Below, piece after piece: positions 1 to 9,466 of a stretch of 64,000 nucleotides of DNA. Origin of the DNA: JAJEFO01 sp965221845 (GTDB lineage Bacteria; Pseudomonadota; Alphaproteobacteria; Rhodobacterales; Rhodobacteraceae); NCBI GenBank assembly GCA_965221845.1, contig OZ244919.1, forward strand, positions 1,302,001 through 1,366,000, given 5' to 3'. Every line of letters begins with the position of its first letter. Within the stretch, counting starts at the first letter, position 1. The translations under genes and the position numbers were made by a program. The notes beneath the pieces were generated by a model. The model did no database searches and had not been told where the DNA came from. It worked only from the letters and a program-made list of their open reading frames with translations.

Positions 1-13
1 TTCGCTTTCCTCA

Positions 14-790
14 GAGCTTGAATCATAATCCATTAATATCAATATGTTACGTGTTTCCAGCCGCCTGGCCACGCACCACCCGGCGCATCAGGAACCGGCA
101 CGCCGCGAGCTGCGCCCAGGCCAGCGAACTCTCCAGCGTCCGCTCGAAGTCCTTCGGCCCGGGCGCCGGCACCGCGACATCCACGCAAACGTCCGCTCCA
201 CCACCCGGCGGCGGCACGGGACCGTGAATCCCCTTGTTTCCCTGGGCCTCTGCACGATCTCGATGACCGGCCCCAGGCCGTGCGCCGCCAGCGCCTCCCC
301 GGGCTTCGGCCCGCGCAGCCGCCGTCCGCCCACAGCTTCGTCACCTCGGGCGCCTTCCCGGCATCGCCAGGATGACGTCCGGCGCCCCGTCCCGGTCCTG
401 CACGTCCGCCCCCGCAGCACCCGGAGCGCGACCGGGAACCCCTCGACGTCCACCGTCAGGTGCCGCTTCCTGCCCCCTGGCCTTCCTGCCCGCGTCGCAA
501 CCCGACGGCCCGCCCGTCTCGGTCGTCTTCACCGACTGGCCGTCGATCGCGGCCGCCGTCGGCTCGGGGGAACGTGCGGCCCAGCGTGCGCAGCGCGTCC
601 GGCATCCGTTCCAGGGCGCCGTTGTCGCGGCCCGGGCGCAGGAGCGGTTCTGCACGGTCGCAGAGGGCGGAAGGCGCCTGGGAATCGCGCGCCACCGGCA
701 TCCTCTTCCGGCGTGTCCTTGCGCAGCTTGTCCGTGATGTAGCAGCGCAGTTTGCCACGAGGCACAAGGCAGGCAACATTGTCAGTCATT
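14..790 (-). mobile_element. IS5-family transposase remnant
   Basis: Read on the minus strand across several frames, this stretch spells the catalytic half of an IS5-type DDE transposase: a segment with AAIDGQSVKTTETGG, then RKRHLTVDVEGFPVAL, then KLWADGG, then a C-terminal block with RRVVERTFAWMSRC and a tail VVRGQAAGNT before a stop. These pieces sit in different frames, so the gene is broken by several indels. The N-terminal part is poorly preserved. The AT-rich bases from about 14 to 60 appear to be the element terminus, because a near-identical stretch recurs near 40,805. It continues to, or beyond, the left window edge only as terminus sequence. Confidence 0.75.
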
Positions 791-909
791 GCACACGTGG
801 CTTGTCGGTCATGTCAGGCACCCCCTGCGCGAACCTGAAGCACGGCCTGCTTCCCGTCCAGCATGAACGGCTTGACCTTCTCGGGCTCGCGCGTCTCCAG
901 GGATGATAA

Positions 910-1300
910 TCATCTACCGGGAATTGCTGCGCCACGCGCGCGACGCACGGCCCGCTCGGAAGGTCCGCCGGTCGGGACCCGGCATTCGCGGCGGGGCGGC
1001 CGCTTCATCGCAATGGCAGCGCGGCGGACGCCCGCGTGACCCCTCTGCCCGCCCGGCTGCCGGCCGCTCTCCTGCCGGCGGGACCGCCGGCGCTCCTTCA
1101 GCTCCTCCGCCGTCGGCTTCGCCAGCCCGTCGCCCGGCGGCGGCCTGCCGCTGCTGGAGCTGGCAGGCCCGAGCCGGCGCTCCGGTTCGGCGATGCGCGC
1201 GGCCCGGGCCGCGTTCTCCGCCCGGAGCGCGGCCATGGTCGCGTCACGACCCGACAGTTCCTCCCCTGAAACGTGCAGCGCCGATTGCCAGGCAGGATCA
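910..1300 (-). pseudogene. IS66-family transposase (TnpC) N-terminal fragment
   Basis: The minus-strand translation shows the characteristic IS66 TnpC start: a leucine-zipper-like stretch (AALRAENAARAARIAEPERR), then the S/G-rich segment around SSSSGRPPPGDGLAKP and the basic stretch KERRRSRRQESGRQPGGQRG. The rest of the protein, including the zinc-binding region and the DDE core, is missing or out of frame, so this is a truncated relic. The bases on either side (791-909 and 1,301-1,459) hold no gene I can support. Confidence 0.7.
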
Positions 1301-1459
1301 CGACGGATGCGCTGCCGACCTGGAGAGAATCTGGACAGTTGCCACAACAGGAACATTTCGGAACCCGCCGGAACGCGTGCATGGCGCGCGACGACGCGAT
1401 GCAGCGCGCGCCTGCCGGCCGGCGCCTCGGGAAACCGCGCGCTTCACGTGTCGCCGCCG

Positions 1460-2512
1460 TCAGATGCCGAGCATCTTCCGGTTCGCGGCCAGGTCCGTGC
1501 CGCCATCCGCGAAGTCGTCAAACGCCCTTTCGGTCACGCGGATAATGTGGTCCCTCACGAAGGCGGCGCCTTCCCGGGCGCCGTCCTCCGGATGCTTCAG
1601 GCAGCACTCCCATTCCACCACGGCCCATCCCTCGAACCCGGCGGCCGTGAGCTTCGAGAACACCGACGCGAAATCCACCTGCCCGTCGCCCAGGGACCGG
1701 AAGCGGCCCGCGCGTCCGACCCAGGGCTGATAGCCTGAATAGACACCCTGCCGGCCGGTGGGATTGAACTCGGCGTCCTTGACGTGGAACATGCGGATCC
1801 GGTCCCTATAGATGTCGATGTTCTCCAGGTAGTCCAGGCATTGCAGCACGTAATGCGACGGGTCGTAGAGCATGCAGGCCCGCGCGTGGTTGCCCGTTCG
1901 CTCAAGGAACATCTCGTAGGTGATCCCGTCATGAAGATCCTCGCCGGGATGTATCTCGAAGCAGATGTCCACCCCGCAATCCTCGGCATGGTCAAGTATC
2001 GGGCGCCAGCGCGCGGCGAGCTCGTCAAACGCCGTCTCGACCAGGCCGGCCGGACGCTGCGGCCAGGGATAGACATAGGGCCACGCCAGCGCTCCCGAGA
2101 ACGCCGCCTGCCGCGCGAGGCCGAGATTGCGCGAGGCCGACAGCGCCTTCCGGACCTGGTCGACCGCCCATGCCTGCCGCGCCACGGGATCGCCGCGCAC
2201 GGATCCGGCCGCGAACCCGTCGAAGGCGGCGTCATACGCCGGGTGCACCGCCACGAGCTGGCCCTGAAGGTGGGTCGACAGCTCGGTCACCTCGATGCCG
2301 CTCTCCGCAGCCGTTCCCTTGAACTCGTCGCAATAGTCCCTGCTTTCCGCCGCCTTCTCCAGATCGAAGAGGCGGCCGTCCCAGGACGGCACCTGAACGC
2401 CCTTGTAGCCGTGACCGGCCGCCCATCTGGTGATGCCGCCCCAGGAATTGAAAGGCGCCTCGTCGCCTGCGAACTGCGCCAGAAACAGAGCCGGCCCTTT
2501 CATCGTCCTCAT
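1460..2512 (-). CDS. sugar phosphate isomerase/epimerase family protein
   Basis: This is a 350-residue protein of the xylose-isomerase-like TIM-barrel (AP endonuclease family 2) superfamily. The fold is suggested by NSWGGITRWAAGHGYKGVQ near the start, the metal-site acidic stretch ICFEIHPGEDLHDG, ACMLYDPSHYVLQ, the FHVKDAEFNPTG segment and VEWECC near the C terminus. Members isomerise or epimerise sugar phosphates, inositols or related ketoses using a divalent metal; the substrate here cannot be read from sequence. Two in-frame ATGs lie at the 5' end; the upstream one is chosen because GGAG lies 7 nt before it. It diverges from the M20 peptidase and importer genes, which suggests one catabolic island. 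Confidence 0.85.
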   Translation of the reverse strand: MRTMKGPALFLAQFAGDEAPFNSWGGITRWAAGHGYKGVQVPSWDGRLFDLEKAAESRDYCDEFKGTAAESGIEVTELSTHLQGQLVAVHPAYDAAFDGFAAGSVRGDPVARQAWAVDQVRKALSASRNLGLARQAAFSGALAWPYVYPWPQRPAGLVETAFDELAARWRPILDHAEDCGVDICFEIHPGEDLHDGITYEMFLERTGNHARACMLYDPSHYVLQCLDYLENIDIYRDRIRMFHVKDAEFNPTGRQGVYSGYQPWVGRAGRFRSLGDGQVDFASVFSKLTAAGFEGWAVVEWECCLKHPEDGAREGAAFVRDHIIRVTERAFDDFADGGTDLAANRKMLGI

Positions 2513-2659
2513 GAGGGTTCTCCATGGTTCACGCGCCTTCCGGCGTGCGGGGATTCGCGCCGCCGCCCGGCAAGGTATGCCTTTCCGGGCCGTGCGCAAC
2601 CGCGCGCCGGCACCGCCTCGGCACTTGTCATGCGAATCGCCGCAAATTACGCTCGCCCG

Positions 2660-3955
2660 ATGGGGATGGCCCGCATAGGCGCCGATGCGCTCTTCGCCCG
2701 GCTCGGAGCCAGGCGCAACGACCTCGTGGCGCTGACGCGGGAACCGGTCCTCATTCCCACCGTCAATCCTCCGGGCGAGAACCATCGCGACGTCTGCGAG
2801 CCTCTCGCCCGCCGCCTCGAAGGGTCCGGCTTCGCGGCAACCGTCGAGCGCGCCGTCGGCGTCCCCGGCGACGGCGGCCGCCATCCCCGCTGGAACGTCG
2901 TTGCATCTCGCGAAGGAGCTTCGCCGGGACGGTGCGTCCATTCCAACGGCCACACCGACGTGGTCGAGGCCGGCCGCGGATGGACGGTCGACCCTTTCGG
3001 GGCCGCGGTCGCGGACGGGAAGGTCCACGGCCGCGGAGCCTGCGACATGAAGGGGGGCCTGGCCGCCGCGATCATCGCGGCGGAGACCTTCGTCGACGCG
3101 GGCCCGGACCGTCCGGGCAGGATCGAGATCTCCGGGACCGCCGACGAGGAGACCGGCGGCTGCGCGGCGCATCTCGCGAAGCAGGGCCTGTTTGCGCATG
3201 TCGATCACGTGATCATCCCGGAGCCTCTGCAGAAGGATCGCATCTGCCTGGGCCGTCGCGGCGTCTGGCGGGGCGAGATCGAGACCCACGGGGAAATCGC
3301 GCACGGATCAATGCCGTTCCTCGGCGACTGCGAGGTGCGCCACATGGGAGCGGCACCGCGCGCAATGGAGGACCGGCTCCTTCCGGCGCTTGCCACGAAG
3401 CGCACGGCCATGCCGGTCGTGCCCGAAGGCGCGCGGCATTCGACGATGAGCATCAGCAGCATGCGCGGGGGGCAGGCGGAGCCTCCGCAAGGCTTCACGG
3501 GCTGGCCTTCGGCCTGCGTGCCCGACATTGCGCGCATGATCGTCGACCGGCGCCACCTGACAGGAGGAGAGCCGGAACGAGGTCGTGGGCGAGATCGCGG
3601 ACCTGCTCGAGGGAATCGCGAGCGAGCGGCCGGGCTTCAGCCACGGCCTTCGGGAGCTCTGGAGCGTGGCGCCCGCAATGACCGACAAGGACGCGCCGGT
3701 CGTCAGGAGCGTCGCCAAGGCCGTCAGGGACGTCCTTGGCCGGGACCCGGACCACGTCGTCTCTCCCGGCACCTGCGGCCAGAAGCACGTCGACCGGATC
3801 GGCAGGCTCGACAACTGCATTGCCTACGGACCTGGCCTTCTGGAACTCGCGCAAGGGCCGGACGAGCACGTCGCGATCCAGGACATGACGGACTCGGCCA
3901 AGGTCATGGGGCTGAGCCTGATCGACCTGCTCGCCCCGCAACGACAGGCATCTGA
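2660..3955 (+). pseudogene. M20-family metallopeptidase (ArgE/DapE-like deacylase), frameshifted
   Basis: The gene encodes an M20 zinc hydrolase of the acetylornithine deacetylase/succinyl-diaminopimelate desuccinylase type. The first frame carries VLIPTVNPPGENHRDV, the metal-site SNGHTDVV, GRGACDMKGGLAAA, and the catalytic/metal pair TADEETGG, then IVDRRHLTGGE near base 3,560. From there the family match moves to another frame: NEVVGEIADLLEG, then GTCGQKHVDRIGRLDNC, which holds the C-terminal metal-site region. One indel near 3,570-3,580 therefore splits the protein. The downstream frame has no stop where the family normally ends and runs into the next gene. A sequencing error cannot be excluded. 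It directly precedes a peptide-type ABC importer, suggesting it once processed the imported substrate. Confidence 0.8.
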
Positions 3956-3975
3956 GCAACACAAGGGAGACGCTC

Positions 3976-5454
3976 ATGAAAGGGATCCAGAAGCACGCCG
4001 CCGCCGCGATCCTGGCGCTGGCCGCCGGCGGGGCATGGGCCGCAAAGACGGACGTCACCATCGGCATCCAGCTGGAGCCGCCCCATCTCGATCCCACGTC
4101 GGCGGCGGCCGGTGCCATCGACCAGGTGCTGTACTCGAACGTCCTCGAGGGCCTGACCCGTTTCGGCCCCGACGGCTCGGTGGGGCCGGGCCTCGCCGAA
4201 AGCTGGGAGATCTCCGCGGACGGCACGACATACACGTTCACCCTGCGCCCGGACGTCCGGTTTCACGACGGCACCGGCTTCGATGCCGCGGACGTCGTCT
4301 TCTCCCTGGACCGCGCGCGCGCCGAGGACTCGCAGAACGCCCAGAAGGCGCTCTTCTCCGGAATCAGGTCCGTCGCGGCTGCAGGCCCGACGACCGTCGT
4401 GGTCGCCCTGAACGCGCCGCAGGGCGACTTCCTCTTCAACATGGCCTGGGGTGACGCCGTCATCGTCGCGCCGGAGAGCGTTGACGGCATCAAGGGCCGT
4501 CCGGTCGGCACGGGCGCGTTTCGGTTCTCCGAATGGAAGCGCGGCGACAGCATCACGATCGTGCGCAACCCGGACTACTGGGGCGCCGCCCCGGCCCTCG
4601 AGAAGGCGACGTTCAAGTTCATCTCGGAGCCGACCGCGGCCTTCTCCGCGATGCTGGCCGGCGACATAGACGCCTTCTACTCCTATCCGGCCCCGGAGAA
4701 CCTCGCGCAGTTCGAGGCGGATCCCCGCTTCACCGTGCTGGCCGGCAACACGGAGGGCGAGACCATCCTCGCGATCAACAACGGCGCGGCGCCCTTCGGG
4801 GACGTCCGCGTCCGCAAGGCGGTCGGCATGGCCGTGGACCGCCAGGCGATCATCGACGGCGCCATGTTCGGATACGGAACGCCCATCGGGACCCACTTCG
4901 CGCCGCACCACCCGGACTACGTCGACCTGACCGGAAACGCGCCGCACGACCCTGAAGCCGCCAGGGCCCTCCTTGCGGAAGCGGGATACCCGGACGGCTT
5001 CGAGACGACGCTCAAGCTGCCGCCGCCATCCTACGCGCGCCGCGGGGGCGAGATCGTGGCAGCGCAATTGCGCAAGGTCGGAATCAGGACCGAGACGTCC
5101 AACCTCGAATGGGCGCAGTGGCTTGAACAGGTGTTTCGCGGCCGCGACTACGGGCTGACCATCGTCAGCCACACCGAGCCCATGGACATCGGCATATACG
5201 CCCGCCCGGACTACTACTTCCAGTACGACAATCCGGAGTTCCAGGCGCTGATCGGCGCCCTGGGCGTCGAGAGCGACCCGTCAAGGCGTTCGGCAATGCT
5301 GAAGGAGGCACAGAGAATCATCTCGGAGGACCATGTCAACGGCTTCCTCTTCCAGCTGGCGCTCACCTCGGTCGTGGACGCAAGGCTGAAAGGCATCTGG
5401 ACCGACGCCCCGACCCAGGCCGTGGACCTGACCGGGGTGCGCTGGACGGAGTGA
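3976..5454 (+). CDS. ABC transporter substrate-binding protein, family 5 (peptide type)
   Basis: This is a 492-residue periplasmic solute-binding protein of the SBP_bac_5 (DppA/OppA) family. Residues 1-22 form a Sec signal peptide with a hydrophobic core (AAAAILALAAGGAWA). Family landmarks follow: EPPHLDPT, LYSNVLEGLTRFGPDG, PGLAESWEISADGTTYTF, LRPDVRFHDG, DVVFSLDRA, VGTGAFRF and PDYWG. The protein would capture peptides or similar ligands and deliver them to the permeases encoded just downstream. A GGGAG ribosome-binding site sits 7 nt before the ATG. The true ligand is unknown; this family also binds opines, nickel, glutathione and sugars. It heads a co-directional operon running to about 10,207. 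Confidence 0.93.
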   Translation: MKGIQKHAAAAILALAAGGAWAAKTDVTIGIQLEPPHLDPTSAAAGAIDQVLYSNVLEGLTRFGPDGSVGPGLAESWEISADGTTYTFTLRPDVRFHDGTGFDAADVVFSLDRARAEDSQNAQKALFSGIRSVAAAGPTTVVVALNAPQGDFLFNMAWGDAVIVAPESVDGIKGRPVGTGAFRFSEWKRGDSITIVRNPDYWGAAPALEKATFKFISEPTAAFSAMLAGDIDAFYSYPAPENLAQFEADPRFTVLAGNTEGETILAINNGAAPFGDVRVRKAVGMAVDRQAIIDGAMFGYGTPIGTHFAPHHPDYVDLTGNAPHDPEAARALLAEAGYPDGFETTLKLPPPSYARRGGEIVAAQLRKVGIRTETSNLEWAQWLEQVFRGRDYGLTIVSHTEPMDIGIYARPDYYFQYDNPEFQALIGALGVESDPSRRSAMLKEAQRIISEDHVNGFLFQLALTSVVDARLKGIWTDAPTQAVDLTGVRWTE

Positions 5455-5475
5455 CCATGCGGTCAGTCGGCTGAC

Positions 5476-6423
5476 ATGCTCCGCTACACCGTCAGGCGAC
5501 TGGGCTCGCTCCTGGCCTCGCTGGTCGTTGCGAGCCTCGTTGTCTTCGCGTGCATCGAGGTCGTGCCCGGCGATCCGGCGGCCTTCATGCTGGGCATCGG
5601 CGCGCAGCCGGACACGGTGGCCGCGCTCAGGGAAGAGCTTGGCCTGGACAGGGCGCCGCACGCGCGCTACCTCGCCTGGGTCGGCGGCCTGGTCACGGGA
5701 GACTTCGGGACGTCGTACACCTACCGCTCCCCGGTGTCCGAGATCGTGGCGGAGCGACTCGCGGTTTCGCTCCCCCTCGCGATCTACGCGCTCGGCCTGA
5801 CGGTCCTCGTCGCCTTCCCGGCCGGCATCCTTGCGGCGGCGCGGCGCGGGTCGCTGACCGACATCTCCATCATGGCGACCACGCAGCTCGGCGTCGCCGT
5901 CCCCAATTTCTGGTTCGCGCTCCTGATGGCTCTCGTCTTCGCCGTCAACCTGCGCTGGTTCTCGGCGGGCGGCTTTCCGGGATGGGACGCGGGGTTTCCG
6001 GCCGCCGTCAAGGCGCTGACGCTGCCCGCGGTCGCGCTCGCGCTCCCGCAGGCATCCATCCTGGCGCGCGTGATGCGCTCTTCGCTGCTGGACACCCTGT
6101 CGGAGGACTATGTCCGGACGGCCCGGGCCAAGGGCCTCACGATGCGGCAGGCGCTCCGGAGGCACGCGCTGCGCAACGCCCTGATCCCGGTGCTGACGAT
6201 CATCGGGCTGCAGTTCTCGTTTCTGCTGGCCGGCGCCATCATCATCGAGAACGTCTTCTTCCTGCCCGGGCTCGGAAGGCTCGTGTTCCAGGCGATCTCG
6301 CAGCGCGACCTGATCGTGGTCGAAAGCGTGGTGATGCTCCTGGTCCTTGCCGTCATCATCGTGAACTTCCTGGTCGACCTCGCCTATGCGTGGGTCGACC
6401 CGCGCCTGAGATCGCGGGCATGA
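5476..6423 (+). CDS. ABC transporter permease (DppB/OppB type)
   Basis: This 315-residue inner-membrane protein is the first permease of the importer. The N terminus LRYTVRRLGSLLASL and the segment VVPGDPAAFMLG are typical of DppB/OppB. The EAA loop that docks the ATPase is visible as YVRTARAKGLTMRQALRRHALRNAL, and the family's ENVFFLPGLGRL and ISQRDLIVVESVVM follow. About six hydrophobic segments are present. It lies 21 nt after the binding-protein gene and its stop overlaps the next start (ATGA), as expected for coordinated subunit synthesis. Confidence 0.93.
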   Translation: MLRYTVRRLGSLLASLVVASLVVFACIEVVPGDPAAFMLGIGAQPDTVAALREELGLDRAPHARYLAWVGGLVTGDFGTSYTYRSPVSEIVAERLAVSLPLAIYALGLTVLVAFPAGILAAARRGSLTDISIMATTQLGVAVPNFWFALLMALVFAVNLRWFSAGGFPGWDAGFPAAVKALTLPAVALALPQASILARVMRSSLLDTLSEDYVRTARAKGLTMRQALRRHALRNALIPVLTIIGLQFSFLLAGAIIIENVFFLPGLGRLVFQAISQRDLIVVESVVMLLVLAVIIVNFLVDLAYAWVDPRLRSRA

Positions 6424-7268
6424 GGGAGGAGGGCCTGTTTCGCGCGGCGCTGCGGTCACGCAACATCGTCGCGGGGCACCTGCTTGCCGCGTCCTTCGCG
6501 ATCGGGGCGCTGCTGTCCCTGGGCTGGACCCCCCATGACGTCACGGAGATCGACATCGCCGCAAGGCTCCAGGCGCCCTCGGCGGCCCACCTGTTCGGAA
6601 CGGACCACTTCGGCCGGGACATCCTCTCCATGATCATGGTCGGCGCGCAGACCTCGATCGCGGTCGCGGTCGTTGCGGTCGGCATCGGCATGGGCGTCGG
6701 CGTGCCGCTCGGCCTGGCGTCCGCCGCGCGGCGCGGCCACCTTCTCGACGAGGCCCTCATGCGGGGCAACGACATTGTCTTCGCGTTCCCGAGCCTTCTC
6801 ATCGCGATCATGATCACGACAGTCTTCGGGCCGTCGGCGCTGAACGCGATCATCGCGATCGGCATCTTCAACATCCCGGTCTTCTCGCGCCTGACGCGCG
6901 GAGCGGCGCTCCCGCTCTGGACCCGGGACTACATCCTGTCCGCACGGGTCTCGGGCAAGGGAGCGGCGCGAATCTCGGTCGAGCACATCCTGCCCAACGT
7001 GACCAGCCTCCTCATCGTCCAGGGCACGATCCAGTTTTCGCTCGGGATCCTGGCAGAGGCGGCGCTTAGCTACGTGGGACTGGGAGTCCAGCCTCCCACG
7101 CCCTCCTGGGGCCGGATGCTTGCGGACAGCCAGACGCTGATCGCGATCGCGCCTCACATGGCCCTGTTCCCCGGCTTCGCGATCCTCCTCACCGTGCTTG
7201 GCCTGAACCTTGCCGGCGACGGCCTGCGCGACCTCCTCGACCCAAGGATCCGGAACCCGAAGCCGTGA
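6420..7268 (+). CDS. ABC transporter permease (DppC/OppC type)
   Basis: This is a 282-residue second permease. The chosen ATG overlaps the stop of the preceding permease by four bases (ATGA). Family signs are LFGTDHFGRDILSMIMVGA (the conserved GTD..GRD motif), the EAA-loop region YILSARVSGKGAARISVEHI, and ALSYVGLGVQPPTPSWGRML near the C terminus. It would heterodimerise with the upstream permease to form the import channel. Its own stop overlaps the GTG start of the ATPase gene. Confidence 0.93.
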   Translation: MREEGLFRAALRSRNIVAGHLLAASFAIGALLSLGWTPHDVTEIDIAARLQAPSAAHLFGTDHFGRDILSMIMVGAQTSIAVAVVAVGIGMGVGVPLGLASAARRGHLLDEALMRGNDIVFAFPSLLIAIMITTVFGPSALNAIIAIGIFNIPVFSRLTRGAALPLWTRDYILSARVSGKGAARISVEHILPNVTSLLIVQGTIQFSLGILAEAALSYVGLGVQPPTPSWGRMLADSQTLIAIAPHMALFPGFAILLTVLGLNLAGDGLRDLLDPRIRNPKP

Positions 7269-8821
7269 CGCTGCTCGATGTCCGCGACCTGGCCCTCTCG
7301 ATCCACGGAACGCCCGTCCTTAGGGGGGTCTCGCTGGACATAGCCCCGGGAGAGGTCTGCGGCGTGATCGGCGAAAGCGGCTCGGGCAAGTCGCTCACGG
7401 CCCTCTCGGCGATGCAGCTCCTGCCCGAGGGCTCGGACTGCGGCGGCCGGATCACCGTCGCGGGCCGTGACGTCCTCTCGATGCGCGAGGCCGAGCTTTG
7501 CCGCATGCGCGGCAAGGACGTCGGCATGGTGTTCCAGGAACCCATGACGGCATTGAACCCGGTCCAGACGATCGGGAGCCAGGTTGCCGAGACCATCCTG
7601 GTGCACGAGGCCACGAGCCGCGCCGAGGCGATGTCCCGCGCCGCCGAGACGCTCGCCCGATGCGAGCTTCCGCAGTCCGGGTTTCCGCTCGACCGCTATC
7701 CGCACGAGCTTTCCGGGGGGCAGCGGCAGCGGGTGGTCATCGCCATCGCGATAGCGCTCGGCCCCAGGCTCCTCATCGCCGACGAGCCCACGACCGCGCT
7801 TGACGTCACGACGCAGGCGGAGATCCTCTCGCTTCTTCGCCGTCTCGTGGACGAGGACGGCATGGGCCTCATGCTGATCTCGCACGATCTTGCGGTCGTG
7901 GCCGGCCTCGCCGGCGACGTCGTCATCATGAAGGACGGGGAGGTCGTGGAACGGCGGGCGGCACGCACGCTCCGCCGCGACATGACGCACCCCTACACAA
8001 GGGCGCTCCTTGCAGCCTCGGCCCATCAGCCCGACCGCAGGGAATCGCGGGCCGGGGAGCGGCTCCTGGAGGTCGAGGGCGTTTCACGCGACTACGTGCT
8101 GCCGCGCCGCACGTTCCTTGGCGCGCACCCAAGAATGCGCGCCGTCGACTGCGTGCATCTCGAGGTCCGCCGGGGCGAGTGCGTCGGCCTCGTCGGCGAG
8201 AGCGGCTGCGGCAAGTCCACGCTGGCCCGCGCGATACTGGGGCTTGAGCCGGTCCAGGAGGGGCGGATCACGCTCGACGGCAGGGACGTGCTCGCCGAAC
8301 CGGATGCCCGCCGAAAGATGCAGGCCGTGTTCCAGGATCCGTTCGGATCGTTCAACCCGCGCCACAGGGTTGCCCGCCTGGTCGGCGAGCCCTTCCACCG
8401 TATCGGCCGTGCCGCAACGGCCGACGAAGTCGAGGAGGCGTTGGCGTCTGTGGGACTGGCGCCCGAGGACCGGCACAGGTACATCCACGAGTTCTCCGGC
8501 GGCCAGCGGCAGCGCATTGCCATCGCGCGCGCGCTGATCACCCGCCCGGAACTCATCGTCCTCGACGAGGCCGTGTCAGCGCTCGACGTCTCGATCCGGG
8601 CGCAGATCCTCGACCTGCTGGCCGATCTGTCGGAAGCGCACGGCCTGGCCTACCTGTTCATCACGCATGACCTCACGGTCGTCCGCGCGGTCGCCGACCG
8701 GATCCTCGTCATGCATGCAGGCCGCATCGTCGAACAGGGGGATGCGGACGAGGTGCTCGGGGCACCGCGCCACCCCTATACCCGTCGCCTGCTCGATGCG
8801 GCTCCGAAACTGCCCGCGTGA
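7265..8821 (+). CDS. dual-domain ABC transporter ATPase (DppD-DppF fusion)
   Basis: This 518-residue protein contains two complete nucleotide-binding domains in tandem, equivalent to fused DppD and DppF. Domain 1 has Walker A GESGSGKS (about residue 37), signature LSGGQRQRV and Walker B LLIADEPTTALD. Domain 2, from about residue 262, has Walker A GESGCGKST, signature FSGGQRQRI and a Walker B region reading LIVLDEAVSALD. The peptide-transporter motif HPYTRALL follows domain 1 and HPYTRRLL closes domain 2. It energises the importer encoded just upstream. The start is a GTG overlapping the previous TGA. The fused form is common in alphaproteobacteria. Confidence 0.94.
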   Translation: MTLLDVRDLALSIHGTPVLRGVSLDIAPGEVCGVIGESGSGKSLTALSAMQLLPEGSDCGGRITVAGRDVLSMREAELCRMRGKDVGMVFQEPMTALNPVQTIGSQVAETILVHEATSRAEAMSRAAETLARCELPQSGFPLDRYPHELSGGQRQRVVIAIAIALGPRLLIADEPTTALDVTTQAEILSLLRRLVDEDGMGLMLISHDLAVVAGLAGDVVIMKDGEVVERRAARTLRRDMTHPYTRALLAASAHQPDRRESRAGERLLEVEGVSRDYVLPRRTFLGAHPRMRAVDCVHLEVRRGECVGLVGESGCGKSTLARAILGLEPVQEGRITLDGRDVLAEPDARRKMQAVFQDPFGSFNPRHRVARLVGEPFHRIGRAATADEVEEALASVGLAPEDRHRYIHEFSGGQRQRIAIARALITRPELIVLDEAVSALDVSIRAQILDLLADLSEAHGLAYLFITHDLTVVRAVADRILVMHAGRIVEQGDADEVLGAPRHPYTRRLLDAAPKLPA

Positions 8822-8837
8822 CGCAGGGAGGACAGCC

Positions 8838-9466
8838 ATGACGTTCGATCCTCTCCTCTCCCGAACGCAGCGCTGTTTCATCGACGGTCGCTGGACGCCC
8901 GTGACCGGCGGCAGGACGCTCGCGTTGAACGATCCTTCCACCGGCACGCAGCTCTGCGAGATCGCCCGATGCGACGCGGGCGACGTGGACCATTCCGTCG
9001 CGTCGACCGGGGCAGCGCTTGCAGGCGACTGGGGCGCGGACGCCGTCGCGCTTGCCCGCTGCATGGAGTTCTGCGGCGGCGCGGCCGACAAGCTGCACGG
9101 CGAAACCATCCCTTACCCGAACGGATGCACGGCGTACACTCTCCGCGAGCCGCGCGGCGTCACAGGGCACATCATTCCCCGGAGCTGTCCCATGCAGGTC
9201 ATCGGCCGCTTGGTTGGCGCGGCGCTCGCGACCGGCACGAAATACGGCGGCCTTGTCGCGTCCTGCCGGACACGGAACGGCGCCAGATGCGCATGGCCCG
9301 AAAGCTGCCGGCGGGACAGGACTTCCTCGACAACTGCGGCGGCGGCGTGGAGCTTCCGTTCGGCGGGCGCGGCCTGTCGGGGCATGGGCGGGAAAAGGGA
9401 TTCGAGGCGATGTACGGCTTCACCGTTCCGAAGGCCGTCGCGGCGCCGCATGGACAGGAGATCGAG
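8838..9466 (+). pseudogene. NAD-dependent aldehyde dehydrogenase with internal deletion
   Basis: A good ribosome-binding site (GGGAGGA) and ATG begin an aldehyde dehydrogenase: QRCFIDGRWTPVTGG, LNDPSTGTQLCEIA, TYTLREP-like and VTGHIIPRSCPMQVIGR. After about 130 residues the sequence jumps to the far C terminus: KYGGLVAS, then in another frame QMRMARKLPAG, GGGVELPFGGRGLSGHGREK and FEAMYGFTVPKAVAAPHG. The whole catalytic core, including the active-site Cys and Glu segments (about 300 residues), is missing and a frameshift lies near the junction. It cannot be active. The C-terminal frame reads without a stop into the next gene. Confidence 0.85.

Noticed and set aside
1784..2630. Long plus-strand open frame reading into the M20 peptidase
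   Set aside because: It is antisense to the well-supported isomerase gene and has no family signal; it is a GC-rich shadow frame.
7265..8821. Two separate ATPase genes
   Set aside because: The frame is continuous with no internal stop and both domains are complete, so it is one fused ATPase.
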